A stretch of 64,000 nucleotides of DNA from Thermoleophilia bacterium. GTDB lineage: Bacteria; Actinomycetota; Thermoleophilia; Gaiellales; Gaiellaceae. The notes below the pieces were generated by a model that did no database searches, was not told the origin of the DNA, and saw nothing but the letters and a program-made list of their open reading frames with translations. Location: the NCBI GenBank assembly GCA_020845695.1, contig JADLFG010000019.1, positions 1 through 64,000 on the forward strand, given 5' to 3'. A program made the translations under genes and the position numbers. Position 1 is the stretch's first letter, and every line of letters begins with the position of its first letter. Shown here one piece after another: positions 45,360-51,693 of the stretch.

Positions 45360-45632
45360 ATGACGGCGACCTTGCAGCGCAAGACGAGGTTCACGGATCG
45401 CCAGCGGCAGGTGATCCAGCTGATCGCCGAGGGGTGCTCGAACGACGAGATCGCGGCGCGGCTGGGCGTGACGGCGAGGACGGCGAAGGCGCACTGCGAC
45501 GCGTTGCGCGGCAAGCTCGGCGTGAGCCGCCGCCGCTACATCCCGCTCGCCTACCGCGCCGCGACGGGCGAGGACCCGCTGAACCTCGGTCGGTTGGCGT
45601 GCGAGCCCGGAACCTCCGGCTCGTCCCGCTGA
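45360..45632 (+). CDS. Small LuxR-type HTH protein (90 aa)
   Basis: A stand-alone DNA-binding domain. FTDRQRQVIQLIAEGCSNDEIAARLGVTARTAKAHCDALRGKLGV is a complete four-helix LuxR/NarL HTH with the recognition helix at TARTAKAHCDAL. No receiver or ligand domain precedes it. GGGAGGA about seven bases before ATG 45360 is a good Shine-Dalgarno. It lies upstream of a large LuxR regulator on the same strand. Targets are unknown. Confidence 0.85.
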   Translation: MTATLQRKTRFTDRQRQVIQLIAEGCSNDEIAARLGVTARTAKAHCDALRGKLGVSRRRYIPLAYRAATGEDPLNLGRLACEPGTSGSSR

Positions 45633-45760
45633 TCGCCCCGGGGGTGACGGCACCCCGCGCCCTGGCTCCGGGTCCGGGCGCGGGGGAGCTCCTGGCGGCC
45701 CGCGGCCGCCCGGGCGGTTTCGCGCTAACCTCCTCAGCCTTCGATCGTTCGCAAGGCCAG

Positions 45761-48325
45761 GTGGAGTTGCGCGAGCCTACACCGGTCCCGTCCCTGCACC
45801 GCCGCCACGTGCCGCGGCAGCGTCTGACGGCGCTGCTCGCTGCGAGCCGGGCCCAGGCGCTACTCGTGACGGCCCCGGCCGGGTACGGCAAGACCTCGCT
45901 CGCGTGCGAGTGGCTGGCGGGCAGGAGCGACGTGGCCTGGTACCGAGCGACGGCCGCGTCGACCGACCTCGCCGCCTTCTCGGTCGGGATCGCGGACGCG
46001 ATGGCACCGCTCGTGCCGGGGGCGGGCGAGCGGCTGCGGACGCACCTGCGCGTGGCGGAGACGCCGGAGCAACCCGTTCGGCCGCTCGCGGAGCTGCTCG
46101 CGGAGGACATCGCCGGCTGGCCGGACGGCGGGCTGCTCGTGATCGACGACTACCATCTGGTCGCCGGCTCGGATCCGGTCTCCGAGTTCATGGACTGGCT
46201 CTTGACGCTCACCCCGCTGCGGGTGCTCGTGACGAGCCGGCGCCGGCCCGCGTGGGCGTCGGCGCGACGCGTGCTGCTCGGGGAGGTGGACGAGATCACG
46301 AGGGAGCAGCTCGCGATGACGAACGACGAGGCGGCCCGGGTGCTGGGCGACCGCCCGGGCGAGGCCGTGCGGGAGCTCGTGACCTTGGCCCGGGGCTGGC
46401 CGGCGGTGATCGGGCTGGCCGCCCTGGCGGGTGCGGACGTTCCGGACGGACGCGTTCCCGACGGGCTGTTTCGCTATTTCGCCGAGGAGGTCTACCGCCA
46501 GCAACCGGCCGAGCTGCAGGAGTTCCTGCTGGTGGCGTCGATCCCACCCGCGGTCGGCGCCCGCTCGGCCCGGGAGGCGCTCGGCATCGAGGGGGCCGGG
46601 AGCCTGATCGAGCGGCTTGCCGGCGAGGGTCTGTTGCACGAAACCGGGCGCGATGCGTTCCAGCTCCATCCGCTGCTTCGCGATTTCCTGCGCCGCAAGC
46701 TCGAGGACACGGACCCGGAGCGCGCCGGCGAGCTCACGCTCGCCAGCATCCGCGACGCCACGGAGCGAGCGGAGTGGGAGACGGCGTTCGCGCTCGCGCA
46801 CGGCTCGGACGACCTGGAGGCTGCGGCCGCGATCGTCGAGCTCGCGTCGCCCGACCTGCTGCGCGCGGGGCGCACGGCGACGCTCGCCGAGTGGCTCGGC
46901 GCATGCGGGGCGGCGCTTGCCCACCACCCCGGCGCCCTGCTGACGCGAGCGGAGCTCCTGATCCGCCAGGGACGCCTCCGGGAGGCGCTCGGCCTCGCCC
47001 GTGACGTCGCCGGCCACGTCCCCGCCGGCGACCCGCGGGAGTCGCGCGCGTGCTGGCTCGCCGGCCGGGCCGCGCACTTCCTGTCGGCAAACGAGGATGC
47101 GCTTGCGTTTCACCTGCGAGCGCGCGACACCGCCTCGGACTCGCAATCGCGAGGGGAAGCACTGTGGGGAGCTTTCCTCGCCGCCTTTGACCTTGAGCGA
47201 CACGACGCGGCCGACTACCTCGCCGAACTCGTTGAGCTTCGGGATGACGGTGTCTGGAGCCGGCTTAGGATCGGCGTAGGGGAAGCAATCCTCTGCAGGA
47301 CGGGGCCGTCAGCACGAGACGTGCAGCGCCGCCTGGAGCAACTCCTCCCTCTGGCTGAGTACACAAGCGATCCGCTTCGGACAAGCCACTTGTTCGCATG
47401 CCTCTCTTACTTTGCAAGCTTGAACGCGAACTACGAAGACGGGTATAGGTACGGGACTAGTGCAATCGAGGTCTGCCGCAACTTCCGGCTGGATATTCAC
47501 CTCACCTTCGCGGACTCGACTCGCATACACGCGGAAATCGGCCTGCGCCGAATCCAGGATGCCCGCAGAGCCCTGGTGCGGCTACAACGGGCATTCGCCG
47601 AGATCAACGAGCCGTTCCTCGACGCCACGGTGCGCCTGCTGCAGCTCAAGCTCGCCATTGCTGAGGGCGCGAACTCCTCGAAGTGGGGTGGAGTACCTGT
47701 GCTCGAGCCAGGACCGCCGCGCGCTCTGCACGGCGAACTCATGGCAATGCACGCGCTCGTGGCCGCGTCACGCGGCGAACTCAGCGTCGCGTGCGAGGCC
47801 GCCAGCCAAGCGGTCACACTCACTCGGACGATTGACGCAGCCCGACTCGCGGAACTGGCGCAACTGATCGGTCAAGCGCAGTCTGGCGGCGAGGAGGACG
47901 CGCTGAGACGGAAGGCTGTCGAACTCGCCCACAGGTGCGCAAACACCGGGACGCTCGACACGTTCGTCACCGCCTACCGCGCCTACCCGCGGCTACTCGG
48001 GCTCTGCTCCGGCGACGCCCGGGCGCGCGCACTCGTCAGCGCCGTCGCGCTGCGGGCTCAAGACCGGGCGCTCGCGGAGAGCTTCGGAATCGACGTACCC
48101 GACGCCACGTCCGGCGTCGCGCAGCTCCTGACCGGCCGCGAGCGCGAGGTGCTCGAGCTGCTCGCACGCGGGCTCTCGAACCGCGAGATCTCGCGCCAGC
48201 TCTTCATCGAGCTGAGCACCACGAAGGTGCACGTCCACAACATCCTGCGCAAGCTCGGCGCCGAGACGCGGCTCCAGGCGGCGCTGCTCGCGCGCGGGCT
48301 ACTCGACGCTGACGCTGCCGGCTAG
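45761..48325 (+). CDS. Large ATP-binding LuxR regulator (LAL/MalT type)
   Basis: STAND-family transcription factor of 854 residues. Walker A is TAPAGYGKTS at residues 37-46 and Walker B LLVIDDYHLV near residue 130. A winged-helix/sensor region follows (FRYFAEEVYRQQPAELQEFLLVASI), then a long helical TPR-like part. The C-terminal LuxR HTH is LTGREREVLELLARGLSNREISRQLFIELSTTKVHVHNILRKL. GTG 45761 is taken as start because conserved sequence begins directly after it. Codons for the TPR-like part (about 47.15-48.0 kb) drop to 50-60% GC against over 70% on both sides. The stop shares CTAG with the convergent HD-GYP gene. Confidence 0.88.
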   Translation: MELREPTPVPSLHRRHVPRQRLTALLAASRAQALLVTAPAGYGKTSLACEWLAGRSDVAWYRATAASTDLAAFSVGIADAMAPLVPGAGERLRTHLRVAETPEQPVRPLAELLAEDIAGWPDGGLLVIDDYHLVAGSDPVSEFMDWLLTLTPLRVLVTSRRRPAWASARRVLLGEVDEITREQLAMTNDEAARVLGDRPGEAVRELVTLARGWPAVIGLAALAGADVPDGRVPDGLFRYFAEEVYRQQPAELQEFLLVASIPPAVGARSAREALGIEGAGSLIERLAGEGLLHETGRDAFQLHPLLRDFLRRKLEDTDPERAGELTLASIRDATERAEWETAFALAHGSDDLEAAAAIVELASPDLLRAGRTATLAEWLGACGAALAHHPGALLTRAELLIRQGRLREALGLARDVAGHVPAGDPRESRACWLAGRAAHFLSANEDALAFHLRARDTASDSQSRGEALWGAFLAAFDLERHDAADYLAELVELRDDGVWSRLRIGVGEAILCRTGPSARDVQRRLEQLLPLAEYTSDPLRTSHLFACLSYFASLNANYEDGYRYGTSAIEVCRNFRLDIHLTFADSTRIHAEIGLRRIQDARRALVRLQRAFAEINEPFLDATVRLLQLKLAIAEGANSSKWGGVPVLEPGPPRALHGELMAMHALVAASRGELSVACEAASQAVTLTRTIDAARLAELAQLIGQAQSGGEEDALRRKAVELAHRCANTGTLDTFVTAYRAYPRLLGLCSGDARARALVSAVALRAQDRALAESFGIDVPDATSGVAQLLTGREREVLELLARGLSNREISRQLFIELSTTKVHVHNILRKLGAETRLQAALLARGLLDADAAG

Positions 48326-49689
48326 GCTGCGCTGGCCGCCGCGACCAGCTCGGGATGGGCTTGCGCCTCGAGCGCGAAATCGGCGCGCGAGCCGGACGAG
48401 TACGTGTCGCTCGCCTGCCCGAGGATCCCGACGAACGCCTCGACGACCTCCGGGTCGAACTGGCTGCCGGCGGCCTGGACGAGCCGCTCGCTCGCGACGG
48501 CGACCGGCATCGCGTCCCGGTAGGGCCGGTCGGAGGTCATCGCGTTGTACGCGTCGGCGACGCAGATGATCCGGGAGATGACCGGGATCGACTCGCCGGC
48601 GACCCCGTCCGGATAGCCCTGCCCGTCGAGCCGCTCGTGGTGGTGGCGGACGATGGTCGCGATCTCCGCGTACGCCTCGACGTTCGCGAGGATCCGCTCG
48701 CCGATCTCCGAGTGCTCCTCCATCTTGCGCCGCTCCGGCAGCGTCAGCGGTCCGTTCTTCTCGAGGATGCCGGGCGGGACGCCGATCTTGCCGATGTCGT
48801 GGAGCAGGCCGGAGAGGTGCGCGAGCCGCTGCTGCTCGGCCGGGAGACCGAGCCGCTCGGCGATGTCCCGCGCGTAGACCGCGACCGCCGCCGAGTGGCC
48901 CGCCGTGTAGCGGTCCCGCGCGTCGAGCGTGGTCACGAGCGCGCTCGCGAACGAGAGATTCGCGCGCTCCAGCTTGTCGTTGACGACGACGAGGTCGGAG
49001 GCGAGACGCCGCTGCTCCTGGTACATCGCCCACAGGCGTTGCGCCGCCAGAGCGGGAAGCAGGAAGAGGAGCAGGGTCCACGGGGACAGTTCGAGGTACG
49101 CGTAGACGACCGGCGCGACAACCGCCGTGTACAGCAGCACCGAGCTTGGGAGCGCCGGTGCGGAGAGCCGCAGGAGCTCCATCGCACTGGCGCTCCGCCG
49201 GACGAGGAGAGTCAGCACCGCAAACACCACATCAACCGCCTGGGCACTAACGCCGGCAGCTGCGGTGGCAACGGCGATGGAGCCAAGCCCATTCGTCGTA
49301 GCCGTTGCGGCAGCACCCGCCACAAGGCCTGCGATCGCGCCGTTGACGGAACTTGCGGACGTGTACACGGCCCAGCGGAGATACGGCGCGCGGAAGCCGC
49401 CCAACATCGACCCGGCCGCCACGATCATCGCGGACACTGGTCCGAGCGCGACCGCTGCGAAGAGCGTCGGCAACAGCGCGATCGAGACCTCGGCGTGCAG
49501 GCTCAGGCTGACGCTGCGCCGCTCCGCAGCCACGCCGAGCGCGACCAGGGGCAGCAGCGCCCACGGCGACGGAACGCCGTGCCGCGTGGCAACGAGCGCG
49601 ACCGCGGTAGCGGCCGCCGCGGCCGCGAGGCCAGCGGCGTACCCGTAGACGGCGAGCTCGCCGCGCCCGGCAGCGCTGGCCGTAGCCAC
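48322..49689 (-). CDS. HD-GYP domain membrane protein (cyclic di-GMP phosphodiesterase type)
   Basis: About 455 residues. The N-terminal half holds six or seven membrane helices (a MASE-like sensor region). The C-terminal half is an HD-GYP domain with LSGLLHDIGKIGVP near residue 300 and HHHERLDGQGYPDG, both complete, so metal binding and hydrolysis of cyclic di-GMP are expected. Two starts are possible. GTG 49689 avoids the plus-strand promoter and peptide gene. ATG 49794 would add 35 residues across them. The stop shares CTAG with the LAL regulator. Confidence 0.85.
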   Translation of the reverse strand: MATASAAGRGELAVYGYAAGLAAAAAATAVALVATRHGVPSPWALLPLVALGVAAERRSVSLSLHAEVSIALLPTLFAAVALGPVSAMIVAAGSMLGGFRAPYLRWAVYTSASSVNGAIAGLVAGAAATATTNGLGSIAVATAAAGVSAQAVDVVFAVLTLLVRRSASAMELLRLSAPALPSSVLLYTAVVAPVVYAYLELSPWTLLLFLLPALAAQRLWAMYQEQRRLASDLVVVNDKLERANLSFASALVTTLDARDRYTAGHSAAVAVYARDIAERLGLPAEQQRLAHLSGLLHDIGKIGVPPGILEKNGPLTLPERRKMEEHSEIGERILANVEAYAEIATIVRHHHERLDGQGYPDGVAGESIPVISRIICVADAYNAMTSDRPYRDAMPVAVASERLVQAAGSQFDPEVVEAFVGILGQASDTYSSGSRADFALEAQAHPELVAAASAA

Positions 49690-49710
49690 CTCCGGCTCGG
49701 GGCCGGCCCC

Positions 49711-49740
49711 TTGAACTATCCCCCCGTTGGGGGATATACT
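49711..49740 (+). promoter_or_regulatory. Consensus promoter with internal palindromic operator
   Basis: TTGAAC (49711-49716) and TATACT (49735-49740) are near-perfect sigma-70 elements 18 bases apart. The spacer is almost filled by ATCCCCCCGTTGGGGGAT (49718-49735), a palindrome with 7-base arms. A protein bound there would block RNA polymerase, or reshape the spacer as MerR-type activators do. A related palindrome, ATCCCTCCCCGGGGGGAT, lies at 49903-49920. Confidence 0.75.
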
Positions 49741-49777
49741 CAGCGGGCCGTCATCTCCCGGGGGAGAGGAGTTACGT

Positions 49778-49864
49778 ATGCGCAGGTCCCTCATCCGCCT
49801 GGGGGTTGCTCTCGCGTCCTTCGGGTCGCTGGCCGCCGTGCTCGGCGGTATTCGCGCCTGGTAG
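49778..49864 (+). CDS. Tiny hydrophobic peptide gene (28 aa)
   Basis: Twenty-eight codons starting MRRSLIRLGVALASF and ending GGIRAW. The N-terminus is positive and the centre hydrophobic, like a single membrane helix or a small export-signal peptide. It has an ideal AGGAG Shine-Dalgarno (49767-49771) six bases before ATG and the best promoter in the window 38 bases upstream. The peptide lies among three LuxR-type regulators and a sigma factor. No homologue is recognised. Function is unknown; signalling peptide, toxin of a type I-like system, or membrane-protein modulator are all only possibilities. Confidence 0.65.
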   Translation: MRRSLIRLGVALASFGSLAAVLGGIRAW

Positions 49865-49883
49865 AACCAGTCCGAAGGATGTA

Positions 49884-49943
49884 GTTATCCACAGACGCCG
49901 GTATCCCTCCCCGGGGGGATCTTCACAGCGGGCTGTGGATAAC
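49884..49943. promoter_or_regulatory. Two perfect DnaA boxes in an 11-bp inverted repeat
   Basis: GTTATCCACAG (49884-49894) and CTGTGGATAAC (49933-49943) are exact inverted copies. Each contains the consensus DnaA box TTATCCACA. The 38-base interval holds the palindrome ATCCCTCCCCGGGGGGAT at 49903-49920. No dnaA, dnaN or gyrase gene is near and there is no box cluster, so this is not a standard oriC. It could be a DnaA-titration or regulatory site, or the inverted repeat may be read as RNA at a transcript end. Confidence 0.7.
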
Positions 49944-49961
49944 GGCGACAGAGCGACGAGC

Positions 49962-49981
49962 GGGGCGGCGAGAGCCGCCCC
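49962..49981. terminator. GC hairpin with GAGA loop between convergent genes
   Basis: GGGGCGGC (49962-49969) and GCCGCCCC (49974-49981) pair perfectly around GAGA. The hairpin is about 100 bases past the peptide gene and 34 bases past the stop of the convergent LuxR gene, so it could serve either transcript. There is no T-run. Confidence 0.45.
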
Positions 49982-50014
49982 GCCCCGTTCCGGGGCCGGT
50001 CGGGGCCGAGCTCG

Positions 50015-50362
50015 CTACTGGATCAGCCCGCGCCGGTAGCCGATCGAGACCGCGTGCGCGCGGCTGCGGGCCTGGAGCTTCGCGAGCAGGTGGCGCACGT
50101 GCGACTTGACCGTCTCCTCCGACAGGAACAGCCGCTCGCCGATCTCCCGGTTCACGAGCCCGTCCGCGATCAACTGCAGCACCTGACTCTCGCGGGCGGT
50201 CGGGCTCTGCTGCAGCTTCGGCAGCGGCGGGTTCAGCGGCACCACGTCCGCGGGCACCTGCTCGGAGGCGCCCCCGCGGCTCCGCCTCGCGGCGGCCGCG
50301 TCGAAGCGCCGGGCGTGACTCAGATAGCGCGTGAGAATCTGCTCACGTTCGGCAGCGTTCAT
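50015..50362 (-). CDS. LuxR-type HTH regulator (115 aa)
   Basis: About 50 N-terminal residues of low-complexity Arg/Ala/Pro sequence precede a LuxR/NarL HTH: SPTARESQVLQLIADGLVNREIGERLFLSEETVKSHVRHLLAKLQARSRAHAVSIGYRRGLI. The recognition helix is SEETVKSHVRHLL. There is no receiver domain, so it is probably controlled by abundance or a partner protein. It is read in the same direction as the sigma factor gene upstream, separated by 112 bases and a hairpin. Confidence 0.88.
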   Translation of the reverse strand: MNAAEREQILTRYLSHARRFDAAAARRSRGGASEQVPADVVPLNPPLPKLQQSPTARESQVLQLIADGLVNREIGERLFLSEETVKSHVRHLLAKLQARSRAHAVSIGYRRGLIQ

Positions 50363-50424
50363 GACAGAGGCATCGACCCCGGGCGGCGCCGCGAGACACC
50401 CTAGATCGAGGGAACGCGAAGCGC

Positions 50425-50452
50425 GGAAGGGGTGAACGAGCCTACCCCTTCC
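50425..50452 (-). terminator. Hairpin downstream of the sigma factor gene
   Basis: GGAAGGGGT (50425-50433) and ACCCCTTCC (50444-50452) are exact complements around a 10-base loop. The hairpin begins 23 bases past the sigma factor stop and separates it from the LuxR gene. It lacks a T-run. Confidence 0.6.
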
Positions 50453-50474
50453 GGGGCGACGGCAACCCCGGGGG

Positions 50475-51512
50475 CTACGCCGCGACCGACGCGAGATCGC
50501 GGAGCGCGGACAGCCGGGCCAGCGCCTGCCCCTCGAGCTGGCGCACCCGCTCGCGCGTCAGCCCCAGCTCGTGACCGATCGCCTCGAGCGTCCACGGATC
50601 GCCCTCGAAGCCGAAGCGCAGCTCGAGGATCCGCCGCTCCCGCTCCGGCAGCGCGTCGAGCGCGCGGCGCACCCCCTGCTTGCGCAGCGACTCCTCCGCC
50701 TCCTCGAACGGGTCGGGCGCCTCGCGATCGGCAAACAGATCGCCGAGCTCGCCCTCGTCGTCGGAGCCGACGCTCTGGTTCAGCGACACCGACGCCTGGG
50801 CTGCGCCCATCGCCTCCTCGACGTGCTGCATCGGGATCCCCGTCGCCACCGCCAGCTCCTCCTTGGAGGCGTCCCGCCCGAGCTCGAGCTCGAGCCGGCG
50901 CGCCGCCCGGAACAGCTTCTGCTGGCGCTCGACCACGTGCACCGGCACGCGGATCGTGCGCGCGTGGTTTGCCACCGCACGCTGGACCGACTGGCGGATC
51001 CACCAGGTCGCGTAGGTCGAGAACTTGAAGCCGCGGCGCCAGTCGAACTTCTCGACCGCCCGGTTCAGCCCCAGCGTCCCCTCCTGAATCAGGTCCAGGA
51101 ACGGCACGCCCAGGCCCCGGTAGCCCTTCGCGATCGACACGACCAGGCGCAGATTCGACTCGATCATCCGCCGCTTTGCGAGCGGGTCGCCCTTCTCGAT
51201 CTGCTTCGCGAGCGTGACCTCCTCCGACGCCGTCAGGAGCCGGTGGCGCCCCACGTCGGCGAGAAAGAGCTGCAGCGAGTCACCGGCGCCCGGGACGGGC
51301 GTCGCCGCGAGCGCCGCCTCGTCGACCTCCTCGCGCGGCGACCCGACCTCGAGGCCGAGCGCCTCGAGCTCGTTGTGAAACAGCGTCAGCTCCTCGTCGC
51401 CGAGATCCAGCTCGATCGTCAGCGCCTCGAGCTCCGCGGGCTCGACGAACCCGCGCTCCTCGGCGATGTCGAGGAGCGAACGCACCTGCTCGTGTTCGAG
51501 AAGATCCTGCAA
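50475..51512 (-). CDS. RNA polymerase sigma-70 factor, RpoD/SigA-like
   Basis: A 345-residue sigma factor with full core regions. Region 1.2 is GDSLQLFLADVGRHRLLTASEEV. Region 2 is IESNLRLVVSIAKGYRGLGVPFLDLIQEGTLGLNRAVEKFDWRRGFKFSTYATWWIRQSVQRA (-10 recognition and melting). Region 3 follows, then region 4 ALPERERRILELRFGFEGDPWTLEAIGHELGLTRERVRQLEGQAL (-35 recognition). An acidic N-terminal part of about 80 residues replaces the long region 1.1 of housekeeping factors, so it is either the principal sigma factor or a close paralogue. The start is TTG with AGGAGG three bases upstream. A TACAAT box lies about 40 bases before the start. Confidence 0.94.
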   Translation of the reverse strand: MQDLLEHEQVRSLLDIAEERGFVEPAELEALTIELDLGDEELTLFHNELEALGLEVGSPREEVDEAALAATPVPGAGDSLQLFLADVGRHRLLTASEEVTLAKQIEKGDPLAKRRMIESNLRLVVSIAKGYRGLGVPFLDLIQEGTLGLNRAVEKFDWRRGFKFSTYATWWIRQSVQRAVANHARTIRVPVHVVERQQKLFRAARRLELELGRDASKEELAVATGIPMQHVEEAMGAAQASVSLNQSVGSDDEGELGDLFADREAPDPFEEAEESLRKQGVRRALDALPERERRILELRFGFEGDPWTLEAIGHELGLTRERVRQLEGQALARLSALRDLASVAA

Positions 51513-51549
51513 GGGCCTCCTACCTCTTTGCTCTGATTGTCACGTTCTC

Positions 51550-51555
51550 ATTGTA
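51550..51555 (-). promoter_or_regulatory. -10 box TACAAT of the sigma factor gene
   Basis: On the minus strand TACAAT (51555-51550) lies about 38 bases before the TTG start, giving a 5' leader of roughly 30 bases that contains AGGAGG. No good -35 match was seen at 16-18 bases. Confidence 0.6.
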
Positions 51556-51653
51556 TCGCTCTCGGCTTTCATCGGCGTGCGGACCGAATCCTCCTGCCCG
51601 AGAACGATTGACTTGTGGTCCGGTCCCGTGCGCTAGACGTTCTAACGCTCCCC

Positions 51654-51680
51654 CGGCGCCCGTATTCCCCGGGGGCGCCG
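51654..51680 (-). terminator. GC hairpin downstream of topB
   Basis: CGGCGCCC (51654-51661) pairs with GGGCGCCG (51673-51680). It starts 14 bases past the topB stop on the minus strand. A T-run is lacking, but the place and symmetry fit a terminator. Confidence 0.55.
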
Positions 51681-51693
51681 CGGGCTCTTCTCG

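Noticed and set aside
45860..47203. Minus-strand 447-codon frame inside the LAL regulator
   Set aside because: Low-complexity Arg/Gly/Ala translation antisense to conserved STAND and helical sequence; no promoter or ribosome site.
49884..49943. Chromosomal origin of replication
   Set aside because: Two perfect DnaA boxes occur, but there is no cluster of boxes, no AT-rich unwinding region and no dnaA, dnaN, recF, gyrB or parAB nearby.
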